Shown here: positions 7,401-12,752 of the stretch, one piece after another | How the letters are laid out: the number at the start of each line of letters is the position of its first letter | Position numbering within the stretch: position 1 is the stretch's first letter | Origin: a bacterium | GTDB lineage: Bacteria > Vulcanimicrobiota > Xenobia > Xenobiales > Xenobiaceae | DNA length: 12,752 nt | NCBI GenBank assembly: GCA_022839105.1 | Contig: JALHDH010000121.1 | Location: forward strand, 1 to 12,752 | Reading direction: 5' to 3' | Program-made: the position numbers and the translations under genes | Notes under the pieces: generated by a model | What the model saw: only the letters and a program-made list of their open reading frames with translations | Told to the model about the DNA's origin: nothing | Database searches by the model: none

Positions 7401-7684
7401 TTGTCGGGGTCTGGCCCCGTCACCGGCTGGTGGACGGCACGGTGACGACCCAGCCCGAGTTCGCCTTCTGGTTTGAGGATGTCGGCTGGGGGGTCGAGAA
7501 CCACGGCACCGAGCCGGATGTGGTGGTCGAGTTCCCGCCCCAGGACCACGCCCGGGGGCATGACCCCCAATTGGAGAGGGCCGTGGAGATCGTCCTGGAG
7601 CAGATCCGCGAGCAGGAAGCCCGAGGGCTGCCGGGGCCGGACTGGAACTCGCGGCCGCATCGCTCCAGGCCCCCCATTCGCTGA
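4439..7684 (+). CDS. Tricorn protease homologue (serine peptidase family S41B)
   Basis: From ATG 4439 the protein is 1081 residues, the usual tricorn length. Tricorn is a large cytosolic peptidase that cuts oligopeptides, such as proteasome products, into very short peptides that aminopeptidases finish. The domain order matches Thermoplasma tricorn: a six-bladed then a seven-bladed beta-propeller (about 1-640, starting 'GYFHKPTLWGDRVVFV'), C1 helices (about 678-740), a PDZ domain (about 745-845) and the C2 catalytic domain (about 850-1070). The catalytic tetrad is complete: S738-H739 in 'GTSHAYE', nucleophile S962 in 'AGSDGD' with D963 next to it, and E1020 in 'VENHGTEPD'. Residues 522-543 form a charged Lys/Arg/Glu-rich insertion in the second propeller. 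No signal peptide is seen. GGAG at 4429-4432, six bases upstream, favours ATG 4439 over ATG 4427. The E1 gene follows after 77 bases, so the two may be co-transcribed. Confidence 0.95.
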   Translation: MQGYFHKPTLWGDRVVFVCEDDLWEVPATGGLARRLTANPGRVSDPWFSPDGEWLACTCRDEGFPEVHVMPAGGGANRRLTFLGAETAVVGWTPDSREILFATSAGQPFRRSSVLGRVPREGGPTRILPWGPAAALCYGPGGGQVLGRFTADPARWKRYRGGTVGQLWIDPEGKGDFRPLLDLPGNVTRPLWVAGRIYFGSDHEGIGNLYSCRPDGSDLTRHTDHSDFYLRHPSSDGRRVVYQCGAELYLHTPGQEGSERIEVDYRSPRVHRQRRFIRAADYLEEYDPHPEGHSLLLMVRGRPFTMACWEQGTTQHGQPDGVRYRLARWLAGGEAFVCVSDRSGEERLEVHALDGSDPRVVVPEVDLGRPVDLEASPRAQQVALANHRHELVLVDLEEGAVRVVDRSPYARISGLAWSPDGAWLAYSVAETPRIACLKLLRVQDGEVFPVTRPEFRDVAPAFDPEGRYLYFLSYRDFDPVYDNLFFDLGFPRGMRPFLVTLRQDLPSPFVPEPRPPHEASGRKKKGRRSEEEGAEPNEPKTVKPVEIDLEGLPDRVLAFPVEEGRYGRIEGMADQVLFTSYPVPGSLGSTQPAEREQGGRGTLVSFEFKTQERKDLLTRISSFRLSGDSKTLVSRSGRRLRALPAGKKPDEKADERPGRKSGWIDLGRIRPSIVPGREWGQMYREAWRLMRDQFWSEDMCGVDWEEVYRQYLPLLERVGTRAEFSDLLWEVQGELGTSHAYEIGGDYPGDPDHTLGLLGADFEHDPASDGYRIVGMVQGDSWDPDQDSPLRRPGSGLRVGDRLLAINGRRLGRDLSPAQALVNQAGVEVQLRVARDDEEKTRVVSVRTLSDETRARYREWVRSNRSRVHELSQGRVGYLHIPNMGPQGYAEFHRGYLAEVERPGLLVDVRFNGGGHVSPLLLEKLARRRLGSDVQRWGQPIPYPQDSPRGPMAALTNELAGSDGDVFSHVFKMMDLGPLVGKRTWGGVVGVWPRHRLVDGTVTTQPEFAFWFEDVGWGVENHGTEPDVVVEFPPQDHARGHDPQLERAVEIVLEQIREQEARGLPGPDWNSRPHRSRPPIR

Positions 7685-7761
7685 AGAGAATCGCCTCCAG
7701 GGACCCGCAGGTGGGTTCGCGAAGAGCACGCGGACTCTGCAGGCTTGGAGGAATGCCCCCC

Positions 7762-9804
7762 ATGACGCCCGAGCCCGTCTTCGACTGGCGCCAGATCGCC
7801 CGCACCAGCCTGGCCTCCCGCTTCCTGGACGAGGCCGAAGAGTCGACCAATCGTCGCCGAGGCCAGGTTCCCCGCGAGCACCTGGTCCTGTACCAGTTTT
7901 CGGCCAAGGGCCACGAGGTTTCCCAGGCCATCCTGGCCCAGGCCCTGCGCCATCCCCGCGATGCCGCAGGCGTCTATTACCGTTGCCGTCCCCTGGTCCT
8001 GGGGCTTGGGGTGGAACTGGAGGAGGCGGCGGCCAGCGCCCTGGCCCGCTCGGGAGGGTTCTCGGGCGGCCGCGATGCCGGCGTTTCCTTCAACCTGCCC
8101 GGTCCGGGGCCCGTGGTGCTGCCCATGGCCGGGGACGTGGGCTCGCAGTTCACTCCGGCGGTGGGGTGGGCCCAGTCGATCCTCTACCACCAGCAGGCCC
8201 TCGGGGATTCCTCCTGGGAAGGAGCCCTGGCGGTGGCCCTGGGGGGGGATGCCTCGGTGGCCTCCAACGGCTTCTGGTCGGCCCTGACCATGGCCACCAC
8301 CCTCCGCCTGCCCGTGCTCTTCTTCATCCAGGACAACGGCCTGGGCATCTCGGTTCGCGGAGAGTTTCAGACGCCGGGGGGCAACATCGCCCGGAATCTG
8401 GATTCCTTCAGCCATCTTCTGGTCCGGGACGGGGATGGGACGGACCCCGGGGCCACGGCGGCCCTGCTGGGCCAGTGCGTCGCCCATGTCCGCAGCGGCG
8501 CTGGCCCCACCCTGCTGCGCCTCGAGGTCCCCAGGCTCTGCAGCCACTCCGGGCCGGACAACCAGGCCGCCTACCGCTCGGAGCAGGAGCTTCAGGAGGA
8601 GGCGCTCCGGGACCCCCTGCCTCGTCTGCGCCGCTACCTGGTCCCGGATCGGCTCTCCGAGGAGGAGTGGCTGGATCTGGAACACGAGGTTCAGTTGCAG
8701 GTGCATCAGGCTCTGGAACTGGCGCGCTCCAGGCCGGCTCCGGAGCCACAGGAAGTCGGGCGCCATGTCTGGGAGGAGGACCCCGCCGACCCGGCGACCC
8801 GAGGGGGTCTGACCCCCCAGCAGAGGGGCGCCCTGAAGAGCCGCACCTCTCCGGAGCCCGGCGGGCCCAGGGTCCGCTTCGCCGAGGCCCTGAGGCGGAC
8901 CTTGGCCTCGGAGCTGGAGCGCAACCCGCGCCTGGTGGTCTTCGGCGAGGACGTGGGGCACAAGGGCGGGGTCCACCTGGTCACCGAGGGCCTGCAGCGC
9001 CGCTTCGGCGAACCCCGGGTCTTCGACACCTCGCTCTCGGAGGAGGGCATCGTCGGTCGGGCGGTAGGCATGGCCCTGGCCGGCCTGGTCCCGGTGGCCG
9101 AGATCCAGTTCCGCAAGTACGCCGATCCGGCCGCCGAGCACCTGAACAACCTGGGCACCCTGCGCTGGCGCACCCACAACCGCTTTGCCGCCCCCGTGGT
9201 GGTGCGCCTGGCCGGGGGGGTCGGCAAGGACGTGGGCGTCCACGCCTGCGGCTGGCAGGTGGCCTTCCCCTCCAACGCCGAGGATGCGGTGGGCCTGCTT
9301 CGCGCCGCCATGCGCAGTCCCAATCCGACGCTCTTCTTCGAGCACCGTTCCCTGCTGATGACGGGCGAGGGCAGCGCCCCCTATCCCGGCGACGACTATG
9401 TGTTGCTCTTCGGTCGGGGTCGGGTCGTTCGCCCCGGGGACGCGCTGACCGTGGTGAGCTGGGGGGCCATGGTCCACCAGGTGGCCGAGGCGGCGGGGCG
9501 CTTCGGGGATCGCGTCGAGGTCCTGGACCTGCGGACCCTGGTCCCCTGGGATCGCGACCTGGTGCTGGCCTCGGTGCGCCGGACCTCGCGGTGCCTGGTG
9601 GTGCACGAGGATACGCGGACTGCCGGCTTCGGGGCCGAGGTCGCCGCCGTTCTGGCCCGGGAGGCCTTCTGGCACCTGGATGCCCCCATCGAGCGCCTGG
9701 CCCCGGACGATTTCCCGCCGCCCTACGCCCCCGGCCTGCTGCGGGCCATGATTCCTGACGTGGAGGCCATCGCGCAGGCCATGGAGCGGGTGCTCTCGGT
9801 CTAG
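7762..9804 (+). CDS. Fused E1 alpha/beta thiamine-dependent 2-oxo acid dehydrogenase
   Basis: A single 680-residue chain carries both E1 subunits of a 2-oxo acid dehydrogenase complex, probably of branched-chain (2-oxoisovalerate) type. E1 alpha spans about 40-340 and E1 beta about 370-675, joined by a Pro/Glu-rich linker. The thiamine-diphosphate motif is G162-D163 ... D191-N192, that is GDA and DN in place of the common GDG and NN. H262 in 'CSHSGPDN' followed by 'AAYRS' matches the alpha-subunit phosphorylation loop of branched-chain E1. In the beta half 'VVFGEDVG' and E427 in 'SEEGIVG' supply the conserved glutamate that activates the cofactor. It would decarboxylate the 2-oxo acid and acylate the lipoyl group of an E2; no E2 or E3 gene is in the window. 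GGAGG at 7747-7751 is about ten bases before ATG 7762 and only one before ATG 7753, so I prefer 7762. The substrate is not settled by sequence. Confidence 0.92.
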   Translation: MTPEPVFDWRQIARTSLASRFLDEAEESTNRRRGQVPREHLVLYQFSAKGHEVSQAILAQALRHPRDAAGVYYRCRPLVLGLGVELEEAAASALARSGGFSGGRDAGVSFNLPGPGPVVLPMAGDVGSQFTPAVGWAQSILYHQQALGDSSWEGALAVALGGDASVASNGFWSALTMATTLRLPVLFFIQDNGLGISVRGEFQTPGGNIARNLDSFSHLLVRDGDGTDPGATAALLGQCVAHVRSGAGPTLLRLEVPRLCSHSGPDNQAAYRSEQELQEEALRDPLPRLRRYLVPDRLSEEEWLDLEHEVQLQVHQALELARSRPAPEPQEVGRHVWEEDPADPATRGGLTPQQRGALKSRTSPEPGGPRVRFAEALRRTLASELERNPRLVVFGEDVGHKGGVHLVTEGLQRRFGEPRVFDTSLSEEGIVGRAVGMALAGLVPVAEIQFRKYADPAAEHLNNLGTLRWRTHNRFAAPVVVRLAGGVGKDVGVHACGWQVAFPSNAEDAVGLLRAAMRSPNPTLFFEHRSLLMTGEGSAPYPGDDYVLLFGRGRVVRPGDALTVVSWGAMVHQVAEAAGRFGDRVEVLDLRTLVPWDRDLVLASVRRTSRCLVVHEDTRTAGFGAEVAAVLAREAFWHLDAPIERLAPDDFPPPYAPGLLRAMIPDVEAIAQAMERVLSV

Positions 9805-9851
9805 CGAGTCGACCGACAGGGACAGGACTGCCCGCCGCGAATCTGGATCTC

Positions 9852-10430
9852 GTGAGCCACAACCTCCTGACCCCCTCGGAGTACCAGGTCCTGGTCGAGC
9901 AGGCGCCGATCTTGATCTGGCGGGCCGACGTGTCCTCGGGATGCGACTACTTCAACCAGCGCTGGCTGGAGTTCACCGGCCGGACGATGGAGCAGGAACT
10001 GGGGAACGGATGGGCCGAGGGGGTCCACCCCGAGGACTTCCAGAGGTGCCTGGACATCTTCCTGGGGGCCTTCAAGCAGAGAGTGGTCTTCGAGATGGAA
10101 TACCGCCTGCTTCGGGCCGACGGGGAGTATCGCTGGCTCTTCGACCGGGGAGTCCCGCTCTTCGCGCCAGACGGCGAGTTCGTCGGCTACACCGGAAGCT
10201 GCGTCGACATCCATGAGCGGGTCGAGGCGCGCGAGGCGCTGAAGAGAGCCCACGAGAGGGAACTCGGCGAGCTCAAGGGCCTGATCCCTCTGTGCGCCTG
10301 GTGCCGCAAGGTTCGGGATGACCAGGGATTCTGGACCCAGGTCGAGGTCTACGTCTCTTCGCACAGCCAGGCGGACTTCAGCCACAGCATCTGCCCGGAC
10401 TGCGAGAAGAACCACTTCCCCAAGGCTTGA
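9852..10430 (+). CDS. PAS-domain protein with a C-terminal four-cysteine module
   Basis: A 192-residue soluble protein. Residues about 8-125 are a PAS fold of the PAS_3 type: 'EQAPILIWRAD', 'FNQRWLEFTG', 'VHPEDF', 'EYRLLRADGEYRWLFDRG' and a closing 'GYTGSCVDIHER'. A short helix (about 118-142) leads to 'LIPLCAWCRKVRDDQGFW ... FSHSICPDC', with C148-x2-C151 and C181-x2-C184 and H178 nearby. This compact module recurs at the ends of many bacterial PAS, GAF and response-regulator proteins, and the cysteines probably bind a metal; its function is not established. No kinase, cyclase or DNA-binding output is present. The start is GTG 9852 with little Shine-Dalgarno support, 47 bases after the E1 stop, so it may be read through from the tricorn-E1 unit. 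Confidence 0.88.
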   Translation: MSHNLLTPSEYQVLVEQAPILIWRADVSSGCDYFNQRWLEFTGRTMEQELGNGWAEGVHPEDFQRCLDIFLGAFKQRVVFEMEYRLLRADGEYRWLFDRGVPLFAPDGEFVGYTGSCVDIHERVEAREALKRAHERELGELKGLIPLCAWCRKVRDDQGFWTQVEVYVSSHSQADFSHSICPDCEKNHFPKA

Positions 10431-10477
10431 AGTCGACGCGCTCCTCTTCCCGGGGGGCTCCTGCTGCCAGCCTTTCC

Positions 10478-10514
10478 CAGATCGATCTGCCAGGGACTTC
10501 CCCTCTGCGCAGAG
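10478..10514. repeat. Two perfect 12-bp palindromes between convergent genes
   Basis: CAGATCGATCTG (10478-10489) and CTCTGCGCAGAG (10503-10514) are both perfect palindromes, 13 bases apart, in the roughly 100-base gap between the PAS gene stop and the srkA stop. They could be part of a termination region or a protein-binding site, or be chance. Nothing else is seen in 10431-10532. Confidence 0.3.
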
Positions 10515-10532
10515 CCGGATTCTCCCGAGTTC

Positions 10533-11486
10533 CTAGTCGCGCAGGGCCGCTGCCAGGCGCTGGAGCTGGATCAGCTCCTCTTCCCAGAACTCGCGGCTGG
10601 AGGCGTCGGGGTAGTAGCGCCGGACCGCGGGGTCGTCGCGGCGGGCCGCCACCCAGGCGGCGTGACGCGCGGTGCGCAGGGCCTGCAGGAGGCCCACCAG
10701 GCGAAGGCTCTCCAGGTCGAAGTCGCGGACCTCGCGATATCCCTCCAGGATCGCCTGGCGCAGTCCTCGGGCCTCTTCGTCGTTCCCTGGGGCCATCATC
10801 CACAGGTCGTGGACCGGCGGGCCCTGCAGCGTGTCATCGAAATCGACGACGTAGGGGCACGAGCCCCAGAGCAGGTTGGCCCGGTGGAAGTCGCCGTGGA
10901 TCCGGATGGATTCGGTCCGGTCCAGGAGTGGAGCGGCCCGGGCAGCCAGTTGCTCGGCGCAGGCCAGATAGCGATCCAGCAGGTCGGGTTCCACCACGCC
11001 CTCGCGGCGCAGGTCCCGGAGCGGTTTCAGGGTCCAGTTCTCGGGTTCCAGCCGGGGGCGCCTGCGGAATTCTTCGCGCTCGCCCACCAGGTGGATCCGG
11101 GCCAGAACCTGACCGGCGGCCTCGGCCAGCTCCCAGTTGATCTCGTCGGGAATCCGGCCCGGAACGGCCGGGAAGATCCCGAAGAGGAGGCCCGCGATGC
11201 GGCCCACCGAGCCGGCCAGGGCCCGCTCCACCCTCAGGGGGGCCGCCACCGGCAGGCCCTCACGCGCCAGTTGGCGCAGGAAGCGGTGCTCCTCGGCCAC
11301 CTGCCCGGGACTCCATCGGCCCGGGCGATAGAACTTGCCGACCCAGCGGCGCCCCTCGAGGTCTTCTCCCAGGACCACCCGGTTCTCGAGGGAGTTCAGG
11401 AAGCGCTCGCCGGGGCGCAGGTCGACCCCCGCCGCGGCGAAGGCCCGATGGATCCGGTTGGGGTTCAGGGCCCGAAAGGAGTTCAT
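10533..11486 (-). CDS. srkA: SrkA/RdoA (YihE)-type stress-response Ser/Thr kinase
   Basis: The product is 317 residues from ATG 11486, close to the 328 of E. coli SrkA, with similarity along its length. It belongs to the aminoglycoside-phosphotransferase/choline-kinase fold. N-terminal 'LNSLENRVV' and 'WVGKFYRPGRWSPGQVAEEH' match the SrkA nucleotide-binding lobe, including the lysine in 'GKFYRP'. The catalytic loop 'HGDFHRANLLW' gives D199 and N204, and 'VVDFDD' gives the metal ligand D215; these correspond to D201, N206 and D217 of E. coli SrkA. 'GPPVHDLWMM' also fits. In E. coli the enzyme protects cells from stress-induced death linked to MazEF and to envelope and oxidative stress. The frame is open to a GTG at 11519, but ATG 11486 aligns with the known family N-terminus; neither has an ideal ribosome site. 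It is divergent from the CNB/HD-GYP gene and convergent with the PAS gene. Confidence 0.9.
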   Translation of the reverse strand: MNSFRALNPNRIHRAFAAAGVDLRPGERFLNSLENRVVLGEDLEGRRWVGKFYRPGRWSPGQVAEEHRFLRQLAREGLPVAAPLRVERALAGSVGRIAGLLFGIFPAVPGRIPDEINWELAEAAGQVLARIHLVGEREEFRRRPRLEPENWTLKPLRDLRREGVVEPDLLDRYLACAEQLAARAAPLLDRTESIRIHGDFHRANLLWGSCPYVVDFDDTLQGPPVHDLWMMAPGNDEEARGLRQAILEGYREVRDFDLESLRLVGLLQALRTARHAAWVAARRDDPAVRRYYPDASSREFWEEELIQLQRLAAALRD

Positions 11487-11637
11487 GGGCCCGGGGTTCC
11501 GCCACCTCCAGGCGCTCACCTGCCGGGCACGGGGCGGCCCTGTCCGGGGCGGGTCGAGGTGTGGCGTTTCCCCCGGGCCGGTCCGGGAAACATGAACTTG
11601 TGGAATCTTTCCGTCTGAAGTGAAACGCGACCGTGAT
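11487..11637. promoter_or_regulatory. Divergent intergenic region between srkA and the CNB/HD-GYP gene
   Basis: About 150 bases separate the two divergent starts and must hold promoters for both. The stretch 11570-11630 is clearly less GC-rich than its surroundings, as promoter DNA often is, but I cannot point to a convincing -35/-10 pair or operator. No small gene is supported here. Confidence 0.3.
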
Positions 11638-11645
11638 GGAGGTGA
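11638..11645 (+). promoter_or_regulatory. Full-length Shine-Dalgarno site fixing the GTG start of the CNB/HD-GYP gene
   Basis: GGAGGTGA (11638-11645) is an exact complement of the 16S rRNA anti-Shine-Dalgarno tail. Its GGAGG core ends seven bases before the GTG at 11650. This fixes the start despite the non-ATG codon and suggests efficient translation. Confidence 0.7.
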
Positions 11646-11649
11646 CGAG

Positions 11650-12752
11650 GTGGACTGCCAGGATCCGACCGTCTGCGAGGAGATCGTCGACTTCGTCGCC
11701 GGGAACCCCTTGTTCTATTCGCTTTCCCGACCCGTTCTGCGCTCGCTGGCCGAGAAGCTCGAACCCCAGCGCTTTGAACCCGGGCAGATCATCGTGCGGG
11801 AGGGAGACCCCGGGGATTCCTTCCACGTCCTGCGCGAGGGGCACGTCCACGTGGTCCGCAACGGCGAAGGGCAGGAGCTGGTCCTGGCCGAGCTGGGTCC
11901 GGGCGAGGGATTCGGCGAGATGGCCCTGATGATCGACCAGCCCCGCTCGGCCACCATCAAGGCCCTGGATTTCGTGGAGACCCTCCGCCTGACCCGGGAG
12001 GATTTCCTGGTCCTGTATCGCCGGATCCCAGAGCTCGCCATCCAGATGAACAAGCTGCTCGAGCAGCGGGTCTCGCTTCTGGAGGCCGAGGGCGGTTCGG
12101 GCGCGGAGAGGGAGAAGTTCGCCGCCGGTCGACGTCTGGAGCTGGACTACTCCTACCTGGACCTCCTGATGAAGCTCAACGAAGCCGCCGGCGGGAACGA
12201 GCAGGTCGAGCACTGCAAGGAGGTCGGACAACTGGCCCGCGAGATGAGCAAGATGCTCTGCCCGATGGTCTCCGAGGAGATCCTCTTCGCCGGCTACCTC
12301 CACGAGATCGGCAAGGTCTCCCTGCCTTTGGAGCTGGTCCTCCGGCAGCGCCGCGGCGAGACTCTCGGTGAATCGGAACAGGGGCGTTTCGAGAGCATCT
12401 TCCAGATGGCCGTCGAGATCCTGGCTCCCAACAAGAGCCTGCGCGAGAGCCTGGACTTCCTGCGCTACCTGGGGCAGCAGGATTATCGCGAGATGCCCCT
12501 GGAGGCCCAGATCCTCCGGGTGGCCGATGATTATCTGGAGCTGCGCTCGCCGAACTACCGAGCCCTGGAGGACGAGGAGGCCCTGCGCCGGATCCATGCC
12601 GGTTCGGGTTCGCTGTACCACCCCCGGGCGGTGGCGGCCCTGGAGAAGAACGTCGCGAAGTTCGGCGACCTGCGGGTCGAGGCCCAGCTCAACGTCATGC
12701 GGATGATGCTGATCGCCCTGGACCGCAAGGACAACTACACCTGGCGCCACTC
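11650..12752 (+). CDS. Cyclic-nucleotide-binding domain fused to a degenerate HD-GYP domain (3' end outside window)
   Basis: From GTG 11650 the frame stays open for 367 codons and leaves the window without a stop. Residues about 15-130 are a Crp/PKA-type cyclic-nucleotide-binding domain: 'FEPGQIIVREGDPGDSFHVL', then the phosphate-binding cassette 'FGEMALMIDQPRSATI' with E90 and R99 intact. Residues about 180-345 resemble an HD-GYP phosphodiesterase: H188 in 'VEHCKEVGQLA', then 'AGYLHEIGKVSLP' with H218-E219, and 'MPLEAQILRVADDY' (282-295). The metal-binding HD pair is HE, and the HHExxDGxGYP segment is replaced by 'LRYLGQQDYREMP' at 271-283. Active HD-GYP enzymes break down c-di-GMP; this one probably cannot and may act as a binding or adaptor module. 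No DNA-binding helix-turn-helix or signal peptide is seen in the visible part. Confidence 0.88.
   Translation, partial: MDCQDPTVCEEIVDFVAGNPLFYSLSRPVLRSLAEKLEPQRFEPGQIIVREGDPGDSFHVLREGHVHVVRNGEGQELVLAELGPGEGFGEMALMIDQPRSATIKALDFVETLRLTREDFLVLYRRIPELAIQMNKLLEQRVSLLEAEGGSGAEREKFAAGRRLELDYSYLDLLMKLNEAAGGNEQVEHCKEVGQLAREMSKMLCPMVSEEILFAGYLHEIGKVSLPLELVLRQRRGETLGESEQGRFESIFQMAVEILAPNKSLRESLDFLRYLGQQDYREMPLEAQILRVADDYLELRSPNYRALEDEEALRRIHAGSGSLYHPRAVAALEKNVAKFGDLRVEAQLNVMRMMLIALDRKDNYTWRH

Noticed and set aside
5564..7729. Minus-strand open frame of about 720 codons opposite tricorn
   Set aside because: It is antisense to a full-length tricorn with every catalytic residue and has no motif of its own.
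7685..7761. Possible tRNA or small RNA between tricorn and E1
   Set aside because: There is no cloverleaf or conserved tRNA box; only an 8-bp TTCGCGAA palindrome at 7716-7723, which is likely chance.
8800..8880. Possibility that the E1 alpha/beta fusion is an assembly artefact or a lost stop codon
   Set aside because: The frame is continuous through a sensible Pro/Glu-rich linker and both halves are complete; naturally fused E1 proteins of this layout are known.
7420..9675. Minus-strand open frame of about 750 codons opposite the E1 fusion
   Set aside because: It is antisense to a clearly conserved enzyme and long only because stop codons are rare at this GC content.
7473..9758. Plus-strand open frame of about 760 codons in another frame over tricorn and E1
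   Set aside because: It spans two real genes out of frame, with a Gly/Arg/Pro-rich translation and no domain.
11260..12750. Minus-strand open frame of nearly 500 codons opposite the CNB/HD-GYP gene
   Set aside because: The plus strand here has an exact Shine-Dalgarno site, a CNB phosphate cassette and HD-GYP scaffold motifs; the minus frame has none.
1..12752. Search for CRISPR arrays, insertion-sequence ends, long direct repeats or phage genes
   Set aside because: None was seen on either strand by reading; codon use looks even across all genes, giving no sign of recent transfer.

Overview
The window is about 12.75 kb of very GC-rich bacterial chromosome; I estimate about two thirds G+C by eye and did not compute it. 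GTG and TTG starts sit behind good Shine-Dalgarno sites. The gene content (PilZ, PAS, cyclic-nucleotide-binding/HD-GYP, SrkA) points to a free-living bacterium with a large signalling repertoire. I cannot assign a phylum from the sequence alone. There is no rRNA, tRNA, CRISPR array, insertion sequence or phage gene, and coding density is high. High GC produces many long antisense open frames, which I treat as shadows.

Layout. Position 1-120 is the 3' end of an Hsp20 small heat-shock gene. Then come a calcium-binding EF-hand protein (336-1421, +) and a large helical protein of unknown function with an internal zinc ribbon (1546-3447, +). These face a two-gene minus-strand operon: a membrane-anchored PH-like protein (4323-3823) and a PilZ c-di-GMP receptor (3811-3464). 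The convergent stop codons lie inside one inverted repeat.

Divergent from that operon, three plus-strand genes follow with short gaps: a full-length tricorn protease (4439-7684), a fused E1 alpha/beta thiamine-dependent 2-oxo acid dehydrogenase (7762-9804), and a PAS protein with a C-terminal four-cysteine module (9852-10430). Convergent to these is an SrkA/RdoA-type kinase (11486-10533). Divergent from the kinase, a cyclic-nucleotide-binding protein with a degenerate HD-GYP domain (11650 onward, +) runs off the right edge.

How the genes fit together. Several belong to protein quality control and turnover (Hsp20, tricorn, SrkA as a stress kinase). Others belong to nucleotide second-messenger or small-signal sensing (PilZ, PAS-Cys4, CNB/degenerate HD-GYP). 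The tricorn-E1 pair would be compatible with peptide breakdown followed by oxidation of branched-chain 2-oxo acids, but that link is inference from adjacency only. I see no clearly new multi-gene system. The best leads are single proteins: the CNB/degenerate HD-GYP fusion, the zinc-ribbon helical protein, the short EF-hand protein with a Met/Gly-rich N-terminus, and the coupled PH-like/PilZ pair.
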